From Conexibacter sp. (GTDB taxonomy: Bacteria > Actinomycetota > Thermoleophilia > Solirubrobacterales > Solirubrobacteraceae), in NCBI GenBank assembly GCA_025964325.1, contig JAOPZA010000071.1, positions 1 to 39,641 on the forward strand: a stretch of 39,641 nt of DNA, read 5' to 3'. Position numbers and translations under genes: made by a program. Below the pieces are notes generated by a model. That model was not told the DNA's origin and made no database searches. It worked only from the letters and a program-made list of their open reading frames with translations. Shown one piece after another: positions 14,937-22,778 of the stretch; position 1 is the stretch's first letter, and every line of letters starts with the position of its first letter.

Positions 14937-15626
14937 TCAATTCAAGAGGGTCCGCACGTCGCCGGCGAGCGCGTGCGGATCGAACGCGGCGCCGGCGTCG
15001 ACCTTCGTCGCGATCCGCCCGCGACGGTCCACGAGCCAGACGACGGCGCTGTGCGCGCTGTTCGGATCGCCCGGGATCTGGGGCGCCGCGTACCACGCCT
15101 TCCAGACCGGCGCGAGCTGCGCCTCGGACCCGATCAGGTAGTGGAACTGCGGCGGCTCGCGGTGGCGCTTCAGCCATGCCTGCACGGCCGCGGCGTCGTC
15201 GTGGCGCGGATCGACGCTGACCGCGACGACCCCTACCCGCTGCGCGTCGGCGCCGAGGCCGTCGAGCGCCTGGCGGATCTCGTCGCCGATCAGCGGGCAG
15301 ACGTCGGGGCAGTTCGTGTAGAGGAAGGTGACGAGGTACGGCGTCCCCGTGAGCGAGGCCGTGTCGAACGTGCCGCCGCGCGCGTCGGTCAGCTTGATCG
15401 CCGGCGCCGGCTTGTTCGCGAGGCCGGGCGGAAGGGTGGTGCCGATGCGGAAGCGGGCGCCGGTGCCGGAGCCGGAGCCACCCGCCGCGCTCGTCGCGCC
15501 GGGGCCGGTCGCGGCGGCGGCGGAGCCGCCGCCAGAGCCGGCAGAGCCGCCGGCGCCGCTCGACCCGCCAGAGCCGCCGGCGCCGCTCGACCCGCAGCCG
15601 GCGACCAGGAGGCCGAGCGCGGCCAC
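14937..15626 (-). CDS. SCO1/SenC-family lipoprotein
   Basis: 229 residues from GTG 15626. A lipobox (LLVAGC, Cys at residue 11) is followed by a Gly/Ser linker with a duplicated 27-base unit and then a thioredoxin-like SCO domain (about 90-229). The copper/redox motif TNCPDVCP (CxxxC) and the distal His in HSAVVWLVD are present, so copper binding is plausible. SCO proteins mature the CuA site of cytochrome oxidase or act as extracytoplasmic thiol reductases. The GTG start yields a signal peptide with no positive charges. In the same frame the upstream codons read LRQAPTRSRPSISLTPWLLA, a normal signal n-region, but no ATG/GTG/TTG opens it; only a CTG at 15689 could. It follows the VKOR and DsbA-like genes. 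Confidence 0.85.
   Translation of the reverse strand: MAALGLLVAGCGSSGAGGSGGSSGAGGSAGSGGGSAAAATGPGATSAAGGSGSGTGARFRIGTTLPPGLANKPAPAIKLTDARGGTFDTASLTGTPYLVTFLYTNCPDVCPLIGDEIRQALDGLGADAQRVGVVAVSVDPRHDDAAAVQAWLKRHREPPQFHYLIGSEAQLAPVWKAWYAAPQIPGDPNSAHSAVVWLVDRRGRIATKVDAGAAFDPHALAGDVRTLLN
15543..15596. repeat. 27-base tandem duplication in the SCO1-like linker
   Basis: AGAGCCGCCGGCGCCGCTCG and the following bases recur exactly 27 bases later. The repeat keeps frame and adds nine Gly/Ser/Ala residues to the flexible linker between the lipobox and the SCO domain. Confidence 0.75.
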
Positions 15627-15699
15627 GGCCGCCAGCAGCCACGGCGTGAGCGATATGGACGGCCGCGAGCGCGTGGGAGCCTGCCTCAGGCGGGCGATC

Positions 15700-16152
15700 T
15701 CAGCGCGCGCCCGCCGCCGGCGAGGCCGCCGACAGCTCGAAGTCGTCGTGCACGCGGAGCGCCCGCGCGGTCGAGAGGATCGCGATCAGCGTCATCACGA
15801 CCGCGCTGCCGACGCACCACTGGCAGATCGCGTGGATCTTGAACAGCTCGAGGTACGTCAGGTACATGCTGAAGCCGAAGCCGAGGTAGGCCATCCCCGC
15901 CGTCGCCAGCCGCGGCAGCTCACCGCGCAGCAGCAGCGAGCCGAGGATGCCGACGTACCCGATCAGCCCCAGCAGCGGGACCGGTACGCCACCGAGCTTC
16001 GCCCACTTCGACGCCTGCACCGTCTCGCAGCCGTGCCCGGCCGCGCAGATCGGCGCGATGCCCTTGTAGTGGATGTACGTGAGGTACCCGGCGATCCCGA
16101 GGCCGATCACGGACAGGACCAGCAGTGCCCGGTGGAGTACGCGGTCGCTCAT
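15700..16152 (-). CDS. Vitamin K epoxide reductase (VKOR) family protein
   Basis: 150 residues, about four membrane segments. VKOR homologues reoxidise DsbA-like proteins by passing electrons to quinone, standing in for DsbB in actinobacteria. Both cysteine pairs are visible: CAAGHGCETVQ in the first periplasmic loop and the quinone-proximal CQWC (AICQWCVGSAV). The conserved GVPVPLLGLIGY segment is present. Transcribed directly after the DsbA-like gene with only seven bases between them, so the two almost certainly form one disulfide-forming pathway. Confidence 0.93.
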   Translation of the reverse strand: MSDRVLHRALLVLSVIGLGIAGYLTYIHYKGIAPICAAGHGCETVQASKWAKLGGVPVPLLGLIGYVGILGSLLLRGELPRLATAGMAYLGFGFSMYLTYLELFKIHAICQWCVGSAVVMTLIAILSTARALRVHDDFELSAASPAAGAR

Positions 16153-16159
16153 CGCGTCC

Positions 16160-16957
16160 TCACTTCACGATCTGCCCGATGGCGGCGGTGACCGTGTTGG
16201 CGTCGAGCGCGGTCAGGTTGAGCGCTCTGAGCGTGCCGCCCGAGCGACCGAGGACGAAGGTCGGCGTCGCCGAGACGCCGTAGCGCGTCGCGAGGGCGGT
16301 CGCGTCGGCCAGTCTTCTCTGCACCGAGGCGGCGGAGCGGTCGCTCATCGCTCTCGCGACGTCGAGTCCCGGCACGCCGCTGCCGATTCTGCGCAGGAAG
16401 GCGTCCGTCACGTAGCCGGTGTTCTCCGTGCCCTGGTTGGCGTAGAAGAGGTCGGCGTAGTTCCACAGTCTGTTCTGCAGCCCGGCCGCCTCCGCCATCT
16501 GCGCGGCGCGGATCGAGTCGGTGCCGATGATCGTGAGATTGCGGAACTCGATTCTGAGTCTGCCGCTTCTGACGAACTGGTCGATCACCGACGGCTCCGC
16601 CTCGTCGGTGTACTGCTTGCAGAAGGGGCACTGCAGGTCGGCGAACTCGATCATCGTGTAGGGGGCGTCCGCTCTCCCGAGCGTGATCCCGCTCTGCGGC
16701 ACGCCGGCGAACAGCGTCGCCGCGACTCTCTGCCCGGGGACGTTCTCCCCCGCCTGCAGCTTCGGCTTGCCGCTGCCGCCACCGCTGGTGGCGACGATGA
16801 TCGCCACGACGACCACGACGGCGACCAGGACGGCGCCGCCGAGCTGCCAGATGCGCCGGCGCTGGCGCGCGCGGGCCGCTTCGGCGCGTTCGCGCTCGGC
16901 GCGCTCGGCGCGCGCCGAAGCGCGGCGATCCTTTCGAGTCTCGGTGCTGTCCGCCAT
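16160..16957 (-). CDS. Membrane-anchored DsbA-like thiol oxidoreductase
   Basis: 265 residues. A charged N-terminus (about 1-36, rich in Arg/Glu/Ala) precedes one membrane segment (WQLGGAVLVAVVVVVAIIVA, about 37-58). Outside is a thioredoxin-fold DsbA domain with active site FADLQCPFCKQYTDE and cis-proline loop VSATPTFVLG. It introduces disulfides into exported proteins and is recycled by the VKOR protein next door. A strong Shine-Dalgarno AAAGGAGAAGGGG precedes the ATG. AGA arginine codons are strikingly frequent, for example three within nine codons in VRSGRLRIE, although CGC/CGG dominate most genes here. Confidence 0.92.
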   Translation of the reverse strand: MADSTETRKDRRASARAERAERERAEAARARQRRRIWQLGGAVLVAVVVVVAIIVATSGGGSGKPKLQAGENVPGQRVAATLFAGVPQSGITLGRADAPYTMIEFADLQCPFCKQYTDEAEPSVIDQFVRSGRLRIEFRNLTIIGTDSIRAAQMAEAAGLQNRLWNYADLFYANQGTENTGYVTDAFLRRIGSGVPGLDVARAMSDRSAASVQRRLADATALATRYGVSATPTFVLGRSGGTLRALNLTALDANTVTAAIGQIVK

Positions 16958-17182
16958 TCTGGGTCCCCTTCTCCTTTTTCCTGTGTGGGCCGGTCGCGGC
17001 GGGATGCCGTGCGCTGGCCGATGGCCTCGCTGCTGAGCCGCCGAGCGCGGCCCTTCGATCGCGGACGCGCCCCTTCGTCCGGGATCAACCGACGGTGACG
17101 CCGTTCAATTGACCCAGGTCGATGGTACTGGGACTGGCATCGTCGATGCGAACCCTTATGGCCAGCTCAACGGGCGCGCGGC
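16958..17182. other. Intergenic stretch with a lower-GC patch
   Basis: It holds the 5' region of the DsbA-like gene and the 3' flank of the lipoprotein gene. The part 17095-17165 is visibly less GC-rich than its surroundings (for example CGTTCAATTGACCCAGGTCG). Short open frames cross it on both strands (GTGTGIVDANPYGQLNG on plus, IDDASPSTIDLGQLNG on minus), but neither has a supportable start or a family match. Confidence 0.4.
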
Positions 17183-17656
17183 TCAGGGCCCGGGCGTCAG
17201 GCTGACCGAGAGCACCGGCCGGTCGCGTGCGACCGCCTCGCGGAGCGCGCGCACGATCGCCCGCGGCCGCTTCACGGTGCCGTCGGCGACGGCCAGCAGC
17301 TCGTCGCCGGCGGTCGCGTAGGAGAGGTAGACCTTGCCGTCGGGCGAGGCGGCCGCGAACTGTCTCTTCGCCTGACCGGTGACGCGCTTCCAGTCGGCCT
17401 CGTCGAGCGCCCGGCTCTGCATTCCCCGCAGCTCGTACGCCGACGTCACGATGCTCGGGCCGGCGACGACGAGGTCGCTGCCGCAGTAGACGTGCGCGCC
17501 CGGGTCGCATTCCAGCACCGACGTGACGATGTGCAGCTCCGGTGCCAGCACGCCCGCGGCGGGCAGGACGCGGCGAGGGCCGTCGGCGCCGCAGCCGGCC
17601 AGGAGCGCGGCGGCGAGCAGTGCCGCAAGGGCCGGTGGGAGGTGGCGTCGGAGCAT
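17183..17656 (-). CDS. Predicted lipoprotein of unknown function
   Basis: 157 residues. Signal peptide with lipobox: MLRRHLPPALAALLAAALLAGC, Cys at 22. The mature part contains ILECDPGAHVYCGSDLVVAG-like segments (two further Cys, VLECDPGAHVYCG) and a strand-rich C-terminal half (KVYLSYATAGDELLAVADG). I recognise no family. The two cysteines outside the cell could form a disulfide, which fits the adjacent DsbA/VKOR genes. The start is supported by a -10 box seven bases upstream. It is divergent from the NlpC/P60-like gene with 75 bases shared between the starts. Confidence 0.7.
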   Translation of the reverse strand: MLRRHLPPALAALLAAALLAGCGADGPRRVLPAAGVLAPELHIVTSVLECDPGAHVYCGSDLVVAGPSIVTSAYELRGMQSRALDEADWKRVTGQAKRQFAAASPDGKVYLSYATAGDELLAVADGTVKRPRAIVRALREAVARDRPVLSVSLTPGP

Positions 17657-17663
17657 GCCGGCG

Positions 17664-17669
17664 ACGTTA
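17664..17669 (-). promoter_or_regulatory. -10 box (TAACGT on the minus strand), predicted leaderless promoter of the lipoprotein gene
   Basis: TAACGT ends seven bases before the ATG at 17656. The divergent gene at 17732 has AATACT seven bases before its own ATG, so both promoters lie in a 75-base space. Confidence 0.5.
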
Positions 17670-17731
17670 GCCGACGTGAAGGTTCTGCGACGCCGGCGCG
17701 GCCGCGGTGGCGGCGCGCAATACTCGACCGC

Positions 17732-18478
17732 ATGACGAAGCGGAGCGTCGCGCTCATGCTCGGACTCGCCGCCGGCGTGCCCGGAGCCGTCGCGCTCGCC
17801 GGCTGCGGGACGGCCGAGCCGGCCGCCAGCGGCGCGACGCGGGCGGCGCAGACGGTCGCCGGGGCGGAGCCGGCGCAGGCGGTCGACGCGCTCGAGCGCC
17901 ACCCGCGCGCGGTCGACCCCTCCGCCGGCGTCGTCACCGGTCGCGACGCGACCGCCGGCGCCGCCCGCGTCGACTCGGGGGGCTCGCACGCGAGCGCGGC
18001 GTCGCTGCCGCAGCCGCGCTCGGACGCCGAGATCCGCCGCGAGCTGGCGAAGAGCGGCATCCCCAGCGGCGACCACGCCGGGCTGACGGCCGACGGGCTC
18101 GCGATTGCTCCGCTCGGCGCGCCGGTCGCCGTGCAGACGGTGATCAGCGCCGGCAACCAGATCGCGCGGCTGCCCTACCGCTACGGCGGCGGGCACGCGA
18201 CCTTCATCGACACCGCCTACGACTGCTCCGCCTCGCTCTCGTTCGCGTTCGCGGCCGCCGGCCTGATCTCCTCGCCGATGGACTCGACGGCGCTGTCGGC
18301 GTGGGGCGACCCGGGCCCCGGGAGATGGATCACGATCTTCGCGAACGGCACCCACACGTTCATGTACATCGCCGGCCTGCGCTTCGACACCGGCGGCCTG
18401 CGCGCGAACGGCTCGCGCTGGCAGGGCTCCGGCCGCGACACGAGCGGCTTCGTCGTCCGCCACCCGGCGGGCCTCTAG
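17732..18478 (+). CDS. Exported NlpC/P60-like cysteine peptidase-fold protein
   Basis: 248 residues. N-terminal signal MTKRSVALMLGLAAGVPGAV followed by ALAGC, so a lipoprotein is likely. A low-complexity Ala/Gly region (about 25-95) is followed by an NlpC/P60-like domain: PYRYGGGHATFIDTAYDCSA with the candidate nucleophile Cys in DCSASLSFAF, and THTFMYIAGLRFDTGG with the candidate His. This matches the fold used for peptidoglycan stem-peptide cleavage. The canonical NlpC/P60 DCSGLV is here DCSASL, so it is a divergent member. The extracytoplasmic location and the divergent lipoprotein suggest cell-envelope work. Substrate unknown. Confidence 0.75.
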   Translation: MTKRSVALMLGLAAGVPGAVALAGCGTAEPAASGATRAAQTVAGAEPAQAVDALERHPRAVDPSAGVVTGRDATAGAARVDSGGSHASAASLPQPRSDAEIRRELAKSGIPSGDHAGLTADGLAIAPLGAPVAVQTVISAGNQIARLPYRYGGGHATFIDTAYDCSASLSFAFAAAGLISSPMDSTALSAWGDPGPGRWITIFANGTHTFMYIAGLRFDTGGLRANGSRWQGSGRDTSGFVVRHPAGL

Positions 18479-18539
18479 CAGCGGACGCAGGCGCGGGCCC
18501 TTGAGCAGCGCCCGGCGCGGCCGCGTCGCCGTTCACGGG

Positions 18540-18566
18540 AGGGGGCCCGCCTGTGGCGGGCCCCCT
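18540..18566. terminator. Strong GC hairpin after the NlpC/P60-like gene
   Basis: GGGGGCCCGC (18541-18550) and GCGGGCCCCC (18556-18565) pair perfectly, extended by one A-T and one inner C-G pair to 12 pairs with a 3-base loop. No T-run follows. It lies in the 343-base gap 18479-18821. A second short palindrome (GAGCCGGCTC) follows at about 18571 and I find no gene in the gap. Confidence 0.65.
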
Positions 18567-18768
18567 GCCCGAGCCGGCTCGGCTCTAGAGGGGGAAACGA
18601 CCGAAGCCGACGGTCTCGCCGATGCGACGTTCCGGAGTCCCCCGCGCGGATCCGCGATCGAGCTGGTCGCTGTCCCGTCGATCGCTGGTAGGTGGGTCCA
18701 ACGCGCTGGCCGTCTGCGGCCGCCCGGTCCGTCGCTCTGCGCTATCGAAACGTACGCAGCCGATCGCC

Positions 18769-18797
18769 TTGTAGCACCAGAGGGCATACCCTAGTCT
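18769..18797 (+). promoter_or_regulatory. Promoter candidate of the LuxR-family gene
   Basis: TTGTAG (18769-18774), 17 bases, then TAGTCT (18792-18797). This is the best two-box match in the window. The ATG follows 24 bases later with only a weak GGGGC before it. Confidence 0.5.
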
Positions 18798-18821
18798 TTG
18801 GGCTAAGCGACCCGGGGCATC

Positions 18822-21659
18822 ATGGCGACGCGGACGATCGGCAGGCTGGAGGGCGCGCCGCTCGAACGCGCGCAAGAGCTGGCGGAGCTGGACGCAGCGC
18901 TGAGCGCGGCCGCCGCCGGCAGCGGCCGCGTCGTCGTGATCGAGGCCGCGGACGGGCTCGGCAAGACGCATCTGCTTGGCGCCGGGACGCGCGCCGGGCG
19001 CGCCGCCGGCATGACGGTGCTGCGGGCGCGCGGCGGCGAGCTCGAGCGGCCGTTCCCGTTCGGCGTCGCGCTGCAGCTGTTCGAGCCGTACCTCGCCGCG
19101 GCGGCGCCGGATGAGCGACGCCGCGTGCTCGGCGGCGCCGGCGCGCTCGCTGCACCGGTCCTCTCGGGACGCGAGCTGCCGGCCGCGCCGAGCGACGGCG
19201 TGCCCGGCTTCTCGCTGCTCCACGGGCTCCACTGGGTGGCGGCCAACATCGCCGCGCGGAGCCCGCTGCTGATCGCCGTCGACGATGCCCACGCCGCCGA
19301 CGAGGCCTCGCTGCGCGCGCTGCTCTACCTCGCCCAGCGGATCGAGGACCTGCCGATCGCGCTCCTCCTGGCCACGCGTCCGGACGGCGCCGACGCGCTC
19401 TCGGCGCTGAGCACCCACGCGCTGACGCAGCGGCTGCGCCTCGGCACGCTGAGCGATGCCGCGATCGCCGCGATCGTGCGGGCGGAGGTGCCGGACGCCG
19501 ACGACGCCTTCTGCGCCGCCTGCGCGCGCAGCACCGGCGGCAACCCGTTCTTCGCGCACGAGCTGCTCGTCGACCTGAAGGGTGCTGGCACGCCCCCGAC
19601 GCGCGAGCACGCCGCCGACGTCGCGGAGCTCGGCCCCGCGACGATCGCGCGCACGCTCGGCACGCGGCTCGAGCCGCTCGCGGGCGCGATGGCGCTGGCG
19701 CGGGGGCTCGCCGTCCTCGGCACGACCGCGCCGCTGCTGCAGACGGCGGCGCTCGCCGGACTGGACGGGAGCGCCGCGCGGGCCGCGGCGGACGCGCTCG
19801 CGGCGGCCGACGTGCTGCACCCGCTGGCCCAGCCGCGCTTCGTCCACCCGATCGTGCGGCAGGCGATCTACCTGGCGATCCCGGCGGCCGAGCGGGCGCA
19901 GCTCCACCTGGAGGCCGCCGACCTGCTGCGCGGCGACCGCGCCGGCGGCGTCGAGCGCGCCGCCCCACACCTGCTGCAGACGCTTCCGAGCGGCGTGCCC
20001 TGGGTCGTCGCCGTCCTGCACGACGCCGCCCGCCGTGCACTCGAGGAGGGCGCGCCGGAGCTGGCGGCGACCTATCTCCTGCGTGCGCTCGACGAGCGAC
20101 CGGAGGCGGCCGAGCGCGCGGCCGCGCTGATCGACCTCGGCCGCGCCGAGGCGCTCGCCGGCCGCTCCACGGCGCTCGACCGGCTGCACGCCGCGGTCGA
20201 GCTGCTGGAGGGTCCCGAGCAGCGCGCCCGCGCGCTCGCGCAACTCGGCCAGGCGCTCGCCTCCGCGGGCCGGAACGCGGCCGCCGCGCGTGCCTTCGAC
20301 GAGGGCCTCGAGACGCTCGGCGACGCCGACGTCGAGCTCGCCGATCAGCTGATGGCCGGCTACCTGGGCGCCTCGCGCTTCGACCTGCGCACGCGCGAGG
20401 CGGCGCTGACGCGCTTCGCCGACCTGCTGTCGGGCTCCTCGGAGGTCTCGACCCCGGCGCAGCGCGAGCTGCTCGCGCACCGCGCCTTCGAGGAGTCGCT
20501 CGTCGGCACCGAGCCGCACGAGCGCGTGCTCGAGCTGGTCGAGCACGCGCTCGGCGGCGACCAGCTGCTGCGGCAGGTCGGCTGCGACAGCGCCGCCTAC
20601 GTCGGCGCGATCGCGACGCTCGTCTACTGCGACGCGCTCGAACGCGTCGAGGAGGTCACGAACGCCGGGCTCGAGGACGCCCGCGACCGCGGCTCGGTCG
20701 TCGGCGTCGCGACGATGACCGCGCTGCGCGGCTTCGGCCGCTCGCTCGCCGGCGAGACCGCGCGCGGCCTCGCCGACCTCGAGGCCGACCCCGGTCGCGC
20801 GCGCGTGCTGCCGGTCGTTCGGCCGCTCGCCCACGGCATGGCCGCGATCTGCCGGATCGAGCGGGGCGAGCTCGACGCGGCGGCAGCGGCGCTCGACGCG
20901 GCCGAGCAGGACGGGCTCGAGCACATGGGCTCGTTCACGTTCGTGCTGCTCGGACAGGGCCGCCTGGCGATGCAGCGCGGCGCGCCGGCCGACGCGCTCG
21001 AGCTGCTGCTCGCCTGCGAGCGCCGCCTCACCGCCGTGCGCGTCCACAACCCGGCGGTGCTGCCATGGCGCACCGACGCCGTGATCGTGGCGATGAAGAT
21101 CGATCACGTCGCGCAGGCGCGCGAGCTGGCCGAGGAGGGACTGCGGCGGGCGCGCATCTTCGGCGCTCCACGAGCGCTCGGGGTCGCGCTGCGCGGCGCC
21201 GGCCTGGCGACCGGCGGCGTGGCCGGGCTCGCGCTGCTGGAGGAGGCGGTCGCGGTGCTCGCCCGCTCGCCGTCGCGACTCGAGCACGCGCGCGCGCTCG
21301 TCGCGCTCGGCGCCGCCCGGCGCCGCGCCGGTCTGCAGGCGGCAGCCCGCGAAACGCTGCGCGACGCGCTCGACCTCGCCTTCCGGACGGGCGCCGACGG
21401 GCTGCTGGCGCTCGCGCGCTCGGAGCTGCTGGCGGCCGGCGCGCGGCCGCGGCGGATCGAGCAGCGCGGCGCCGGCGCGCTCACGCCCAGCGAGCTGCGC
21501 GTCGCCGAGCTGGCGACCCAGGGGCTGACGAACCGCGAGGTCGCCCAGGCCGTCTTCATCTCGACGAAGACCGTCGAGTTCCATCTCCGCAACGCCTACG
21601 CGAAGCTCGGGATCGGCTCGCGCCACGAGCTCGCGGCGGCGCTCACGCAGCCCGGCTGA
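18822..21659 (+). CDS. Large LuxR-family ATPase transcriptional regulator (LAL/MalT-like)
   Basis: 945 residues: AAA-type ATPase (about 20-260), a helical repeat region (about 400-850) and a C-terminal LuxR helix-turn-helix (about 880-940: LTPSELRVAELATQGLTNRE, then FISTKTVEFHLRNAYAKLGI). The Walker A is EAADGLGKTHLL, with Ala replacing the first Gly, a change tolerated in this family; Walker B is LLIAVDDAH. Such regulators integrate a ligand and ATP to activate target promoters. The ligand is unknown. It stands alone behind a strong terminator and its own promoter. Neighbouring YhaM is separated by 51 bases and has its own -10 box, so the target is not obvious. Confidence 0.9.
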   Translation: MATRTIGRLEGAPLERAQELAELDAALSAAAAGSGRVVVIEAADGLGKTHLLGAGTRAGRAAGMTVLRARGGELERPFPFGVALQLFEPYLAAAAPDERRRVLGGAGALAAPVLSGRELPAAPSDGVPGFSLLHGLHWVAANIAARSPLLIAVDDAHAADEASLRALLYLAQRIEDLPIALLLATRPDGADALSALSTHALTQRLRLGTLSDAAIAAIVRAEVPDADDAFCAACARSTGGNPFFAHELLVDLKGAGTPPTREHAADVAELGPATIARTLGTRLEPLAGAMALARGLAVLGTTAPLLQTAALAGLDGSAARAAADALAAADVLHPLAQPRFVHPIVRQAIYLAIPAAERAQLHLEAADLLRGDRAGGVERAAPHLLQTLPSGVPWVVAVLHDAARRALEEGAPELAATYLLRALDERPEAAERAAALIDLGRAEALAGRSTALDRLHAAVELLEGPEQRARALAQLGQALASAGRNAAAARAFDEGLETLGDADVELADQLMAGYLGASRFDLRTREAALTRFADLLSGSSEVSTPAQRELLAHRAFEESLVGTEPHERVLELVEHALGGDQLLRQVGCDSAAYVGAIATLVYCDALERVEEVTNAGLEDARDRGSVVGVATMTALRGFGRSLAGETARGLADLEADPGRARVLPVVRPLAHGMAAICRIERGELDAAAAALDAAEQDGLEHMGSFTFVLLGQGRLAMQRGAPADALELLLACERRLTAVRVHNPAVLPWRTDAVIVAMKIDHVAQARELAEEGLRRARIFGAPRALGVALRGAGLATGGVAGLALLEEAVAVLARSPSRLEHARALVALGAARRRAGLQAAARETLRDALDLAFRTGADGLLALARSELLAAGARPRRIEQRGAGALTPSELRVAELATQGLTNREVAQAVFISTKTVEFHLRNAYAKLGIGSRHELAAALTQPG

Positions 21660-21697
21660 GGCCGCCGCGGCGGTCGCGACGCGTCCGCGGCCGGCTC

Positions 21698-21703
21698 TAT
21701 CGT
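21698..21703 (+). promoter_or_regulatory. -10 box (TATCGT), predicted leaderless promoter of the YhaM-like gene
   Basis: TATCGT ends seven bases before ATG 21711. No Shine-Dalgarno sequence lies between. Confidence 0.5.
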
Positions 21704-21710
21704 CGCCGCC

Positions 21711-22691
21711 ATGTTCGTGCGGGAGTTGACCGACGGATGCGAGCTCGAGCAGGCGCTGCTGATCCGCGCCGCCGAGCTGCGCCACAAGCGCGAGGGCGGC
21801 GAGTACCTGCGCCTGCAGCTGGGCGATCGCAGCGGCGCGGTCGCGGCGATCGTGCGCGATCCGACGGCGGAGGATCGCGCGCTGCTGGAGGCCGGCGCGG
21901 TCGTCCACGTGCAGGCCCGCTTCGAGCGCCACCCGCGCCACGGCGCGCAGGTCGAGCTGCACGCGTGGCGCGCGGCGCAGGAGCACGAGTACGTCGCCGC
22001 CGACCTCCACGCCGGCCCGCCGCGCGCCGCCGCGCAGATGGAGGCCGACCTGCGCGAGCTGCTGGCGACGATCCAGGATCCGCACCTCGGGCGGCTGCTC
22101 GGCGCCGTCTTCGGCGCGGGGACGCCGACGTGGGCGCAGTTCCGCGACGCGCCGGCGGCGAAGTACTACCACCAGGCCTACCGCCACGGCCTGCTCGAGC
22201 ACAGCCTCACCGTCGCGCAGGGCGTCAGCGCGATGGCGGCGACGTTCCCGGGCATCGACCGCGACGTCGCCGTCACCGGCGCGCTGCTGCACGACATCGG
22301 CAAGCTCGACGCCTACACGAGCGGCGGCCCCGCGATCGAGATGACGGACGCCGGCCGGCTGCAGGGCGAGATCCCGCTCGGCTACTACCGCGTGCGGCGG
22401 CTGATCGAGGAGATCGACGGCTTCCCGGCCGCGCTCGCGCAGGCGATCCTGCACATCATCCTCAGCCACCACGGCCAGCTCGAGCACGGCAGCCCGGTCG
22501 TCCCCTGCACGCGCGAGGCGACGCTCGTCCACATGATCGACAACCTCGGCGGCCGCCTCGGCAGCTTCGACCGGATCGAGCAGGAGCTGCCGGTGGGCGC
22601 CGCCTGGTCGAGCTTCGACAAGGCGATCGGCGCGGGCGCCTACTTCCCGCCGCCCCCCGCCGCGGGCGCCTCGGCCGACCTGGCGGCCTGA
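21711..22691 (+). CDS. YhaM-type 3'-5' exoribonuclease (OB fold + HD domain)
   Basis: 326 residues. An N-terminal OB-fold (about 1-95: RELTDGCELEQALLIRAAEL, then GEYLRLQLGDRSG) is followed by an HD phosphohydrolase domain with HGLLEHSLTVA, LLHDIGKLDAY and LSHHGQLEHGSP. This combination defines the YhaM/CBF1 family, which degrades RNA or single-stranded DNA 3' to 5' with metal ions. The C-terminus ends in a Pro/Ala stretch. It is a cytoplasmic monocistronic gene: own -10 box upstream and a hairpin after the stop. Confidence 0.9.
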   Translation: MFVRELTDGCELEQALLIRAAELRHKREGGEYLRLQLGDRSGAVAAIVRDPTAEDRALLEAGAVVHVQARFERHPRHGAQVELHAWRAAQEHEYVAADLHAGPPRAAAQMEADLRELLATIQDPHLGRLLGAVFGAGTPTWAQFRDAPAAKYYHQAYRHGLLEHSLTVAQGVSAMAATFPGIDRDVAVTGALLHDIGKLDAYTSGGPAIEMTDAGRLQGEIPLGYYRVRRLIEEIDGFPAALAQAILHIILSHHGQLEHGSPVVPCTREATLVHMIDNLGGRLGSFDRIEQELPVGAAWSSFDKAIGAGAYFPPPPAAGASADLAA

Positions 22692-22705
22692 CCGGTCAGA
22701 CGAAA

Positions 22706-22722
22706 GCCCGCAAATAGCGGGC
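22706..22722 (+). terminator. Hairpin after the YhaM-like gene
   Basis: GCCCGC-AAATA-GCGGGC, six perfect pairs and a five-base A/T loop, 14 bases past the stop codon and before the pafBC promoter. No T-tract. Confidence 0.45.
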
Positions 22723-22762
22723 GCGGACGGGGGACGCGCGGGGGCGGCGATGCGCCGCTGAC

Positions 22763-22768
22763 TAACCT
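22763..22768 (+). promoter_or_regulatory. -10 box (TAACCT), predicted leaderless promoter of pafBC
   Basis: TAACCT ends ten bases before ATG 22779. I looked for the PafBC-dependent (RecA-NDp) element upstream of it and do not see it. Confidence 0.45.
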
Positions 22769-22778
22769 GTCGCGACCG

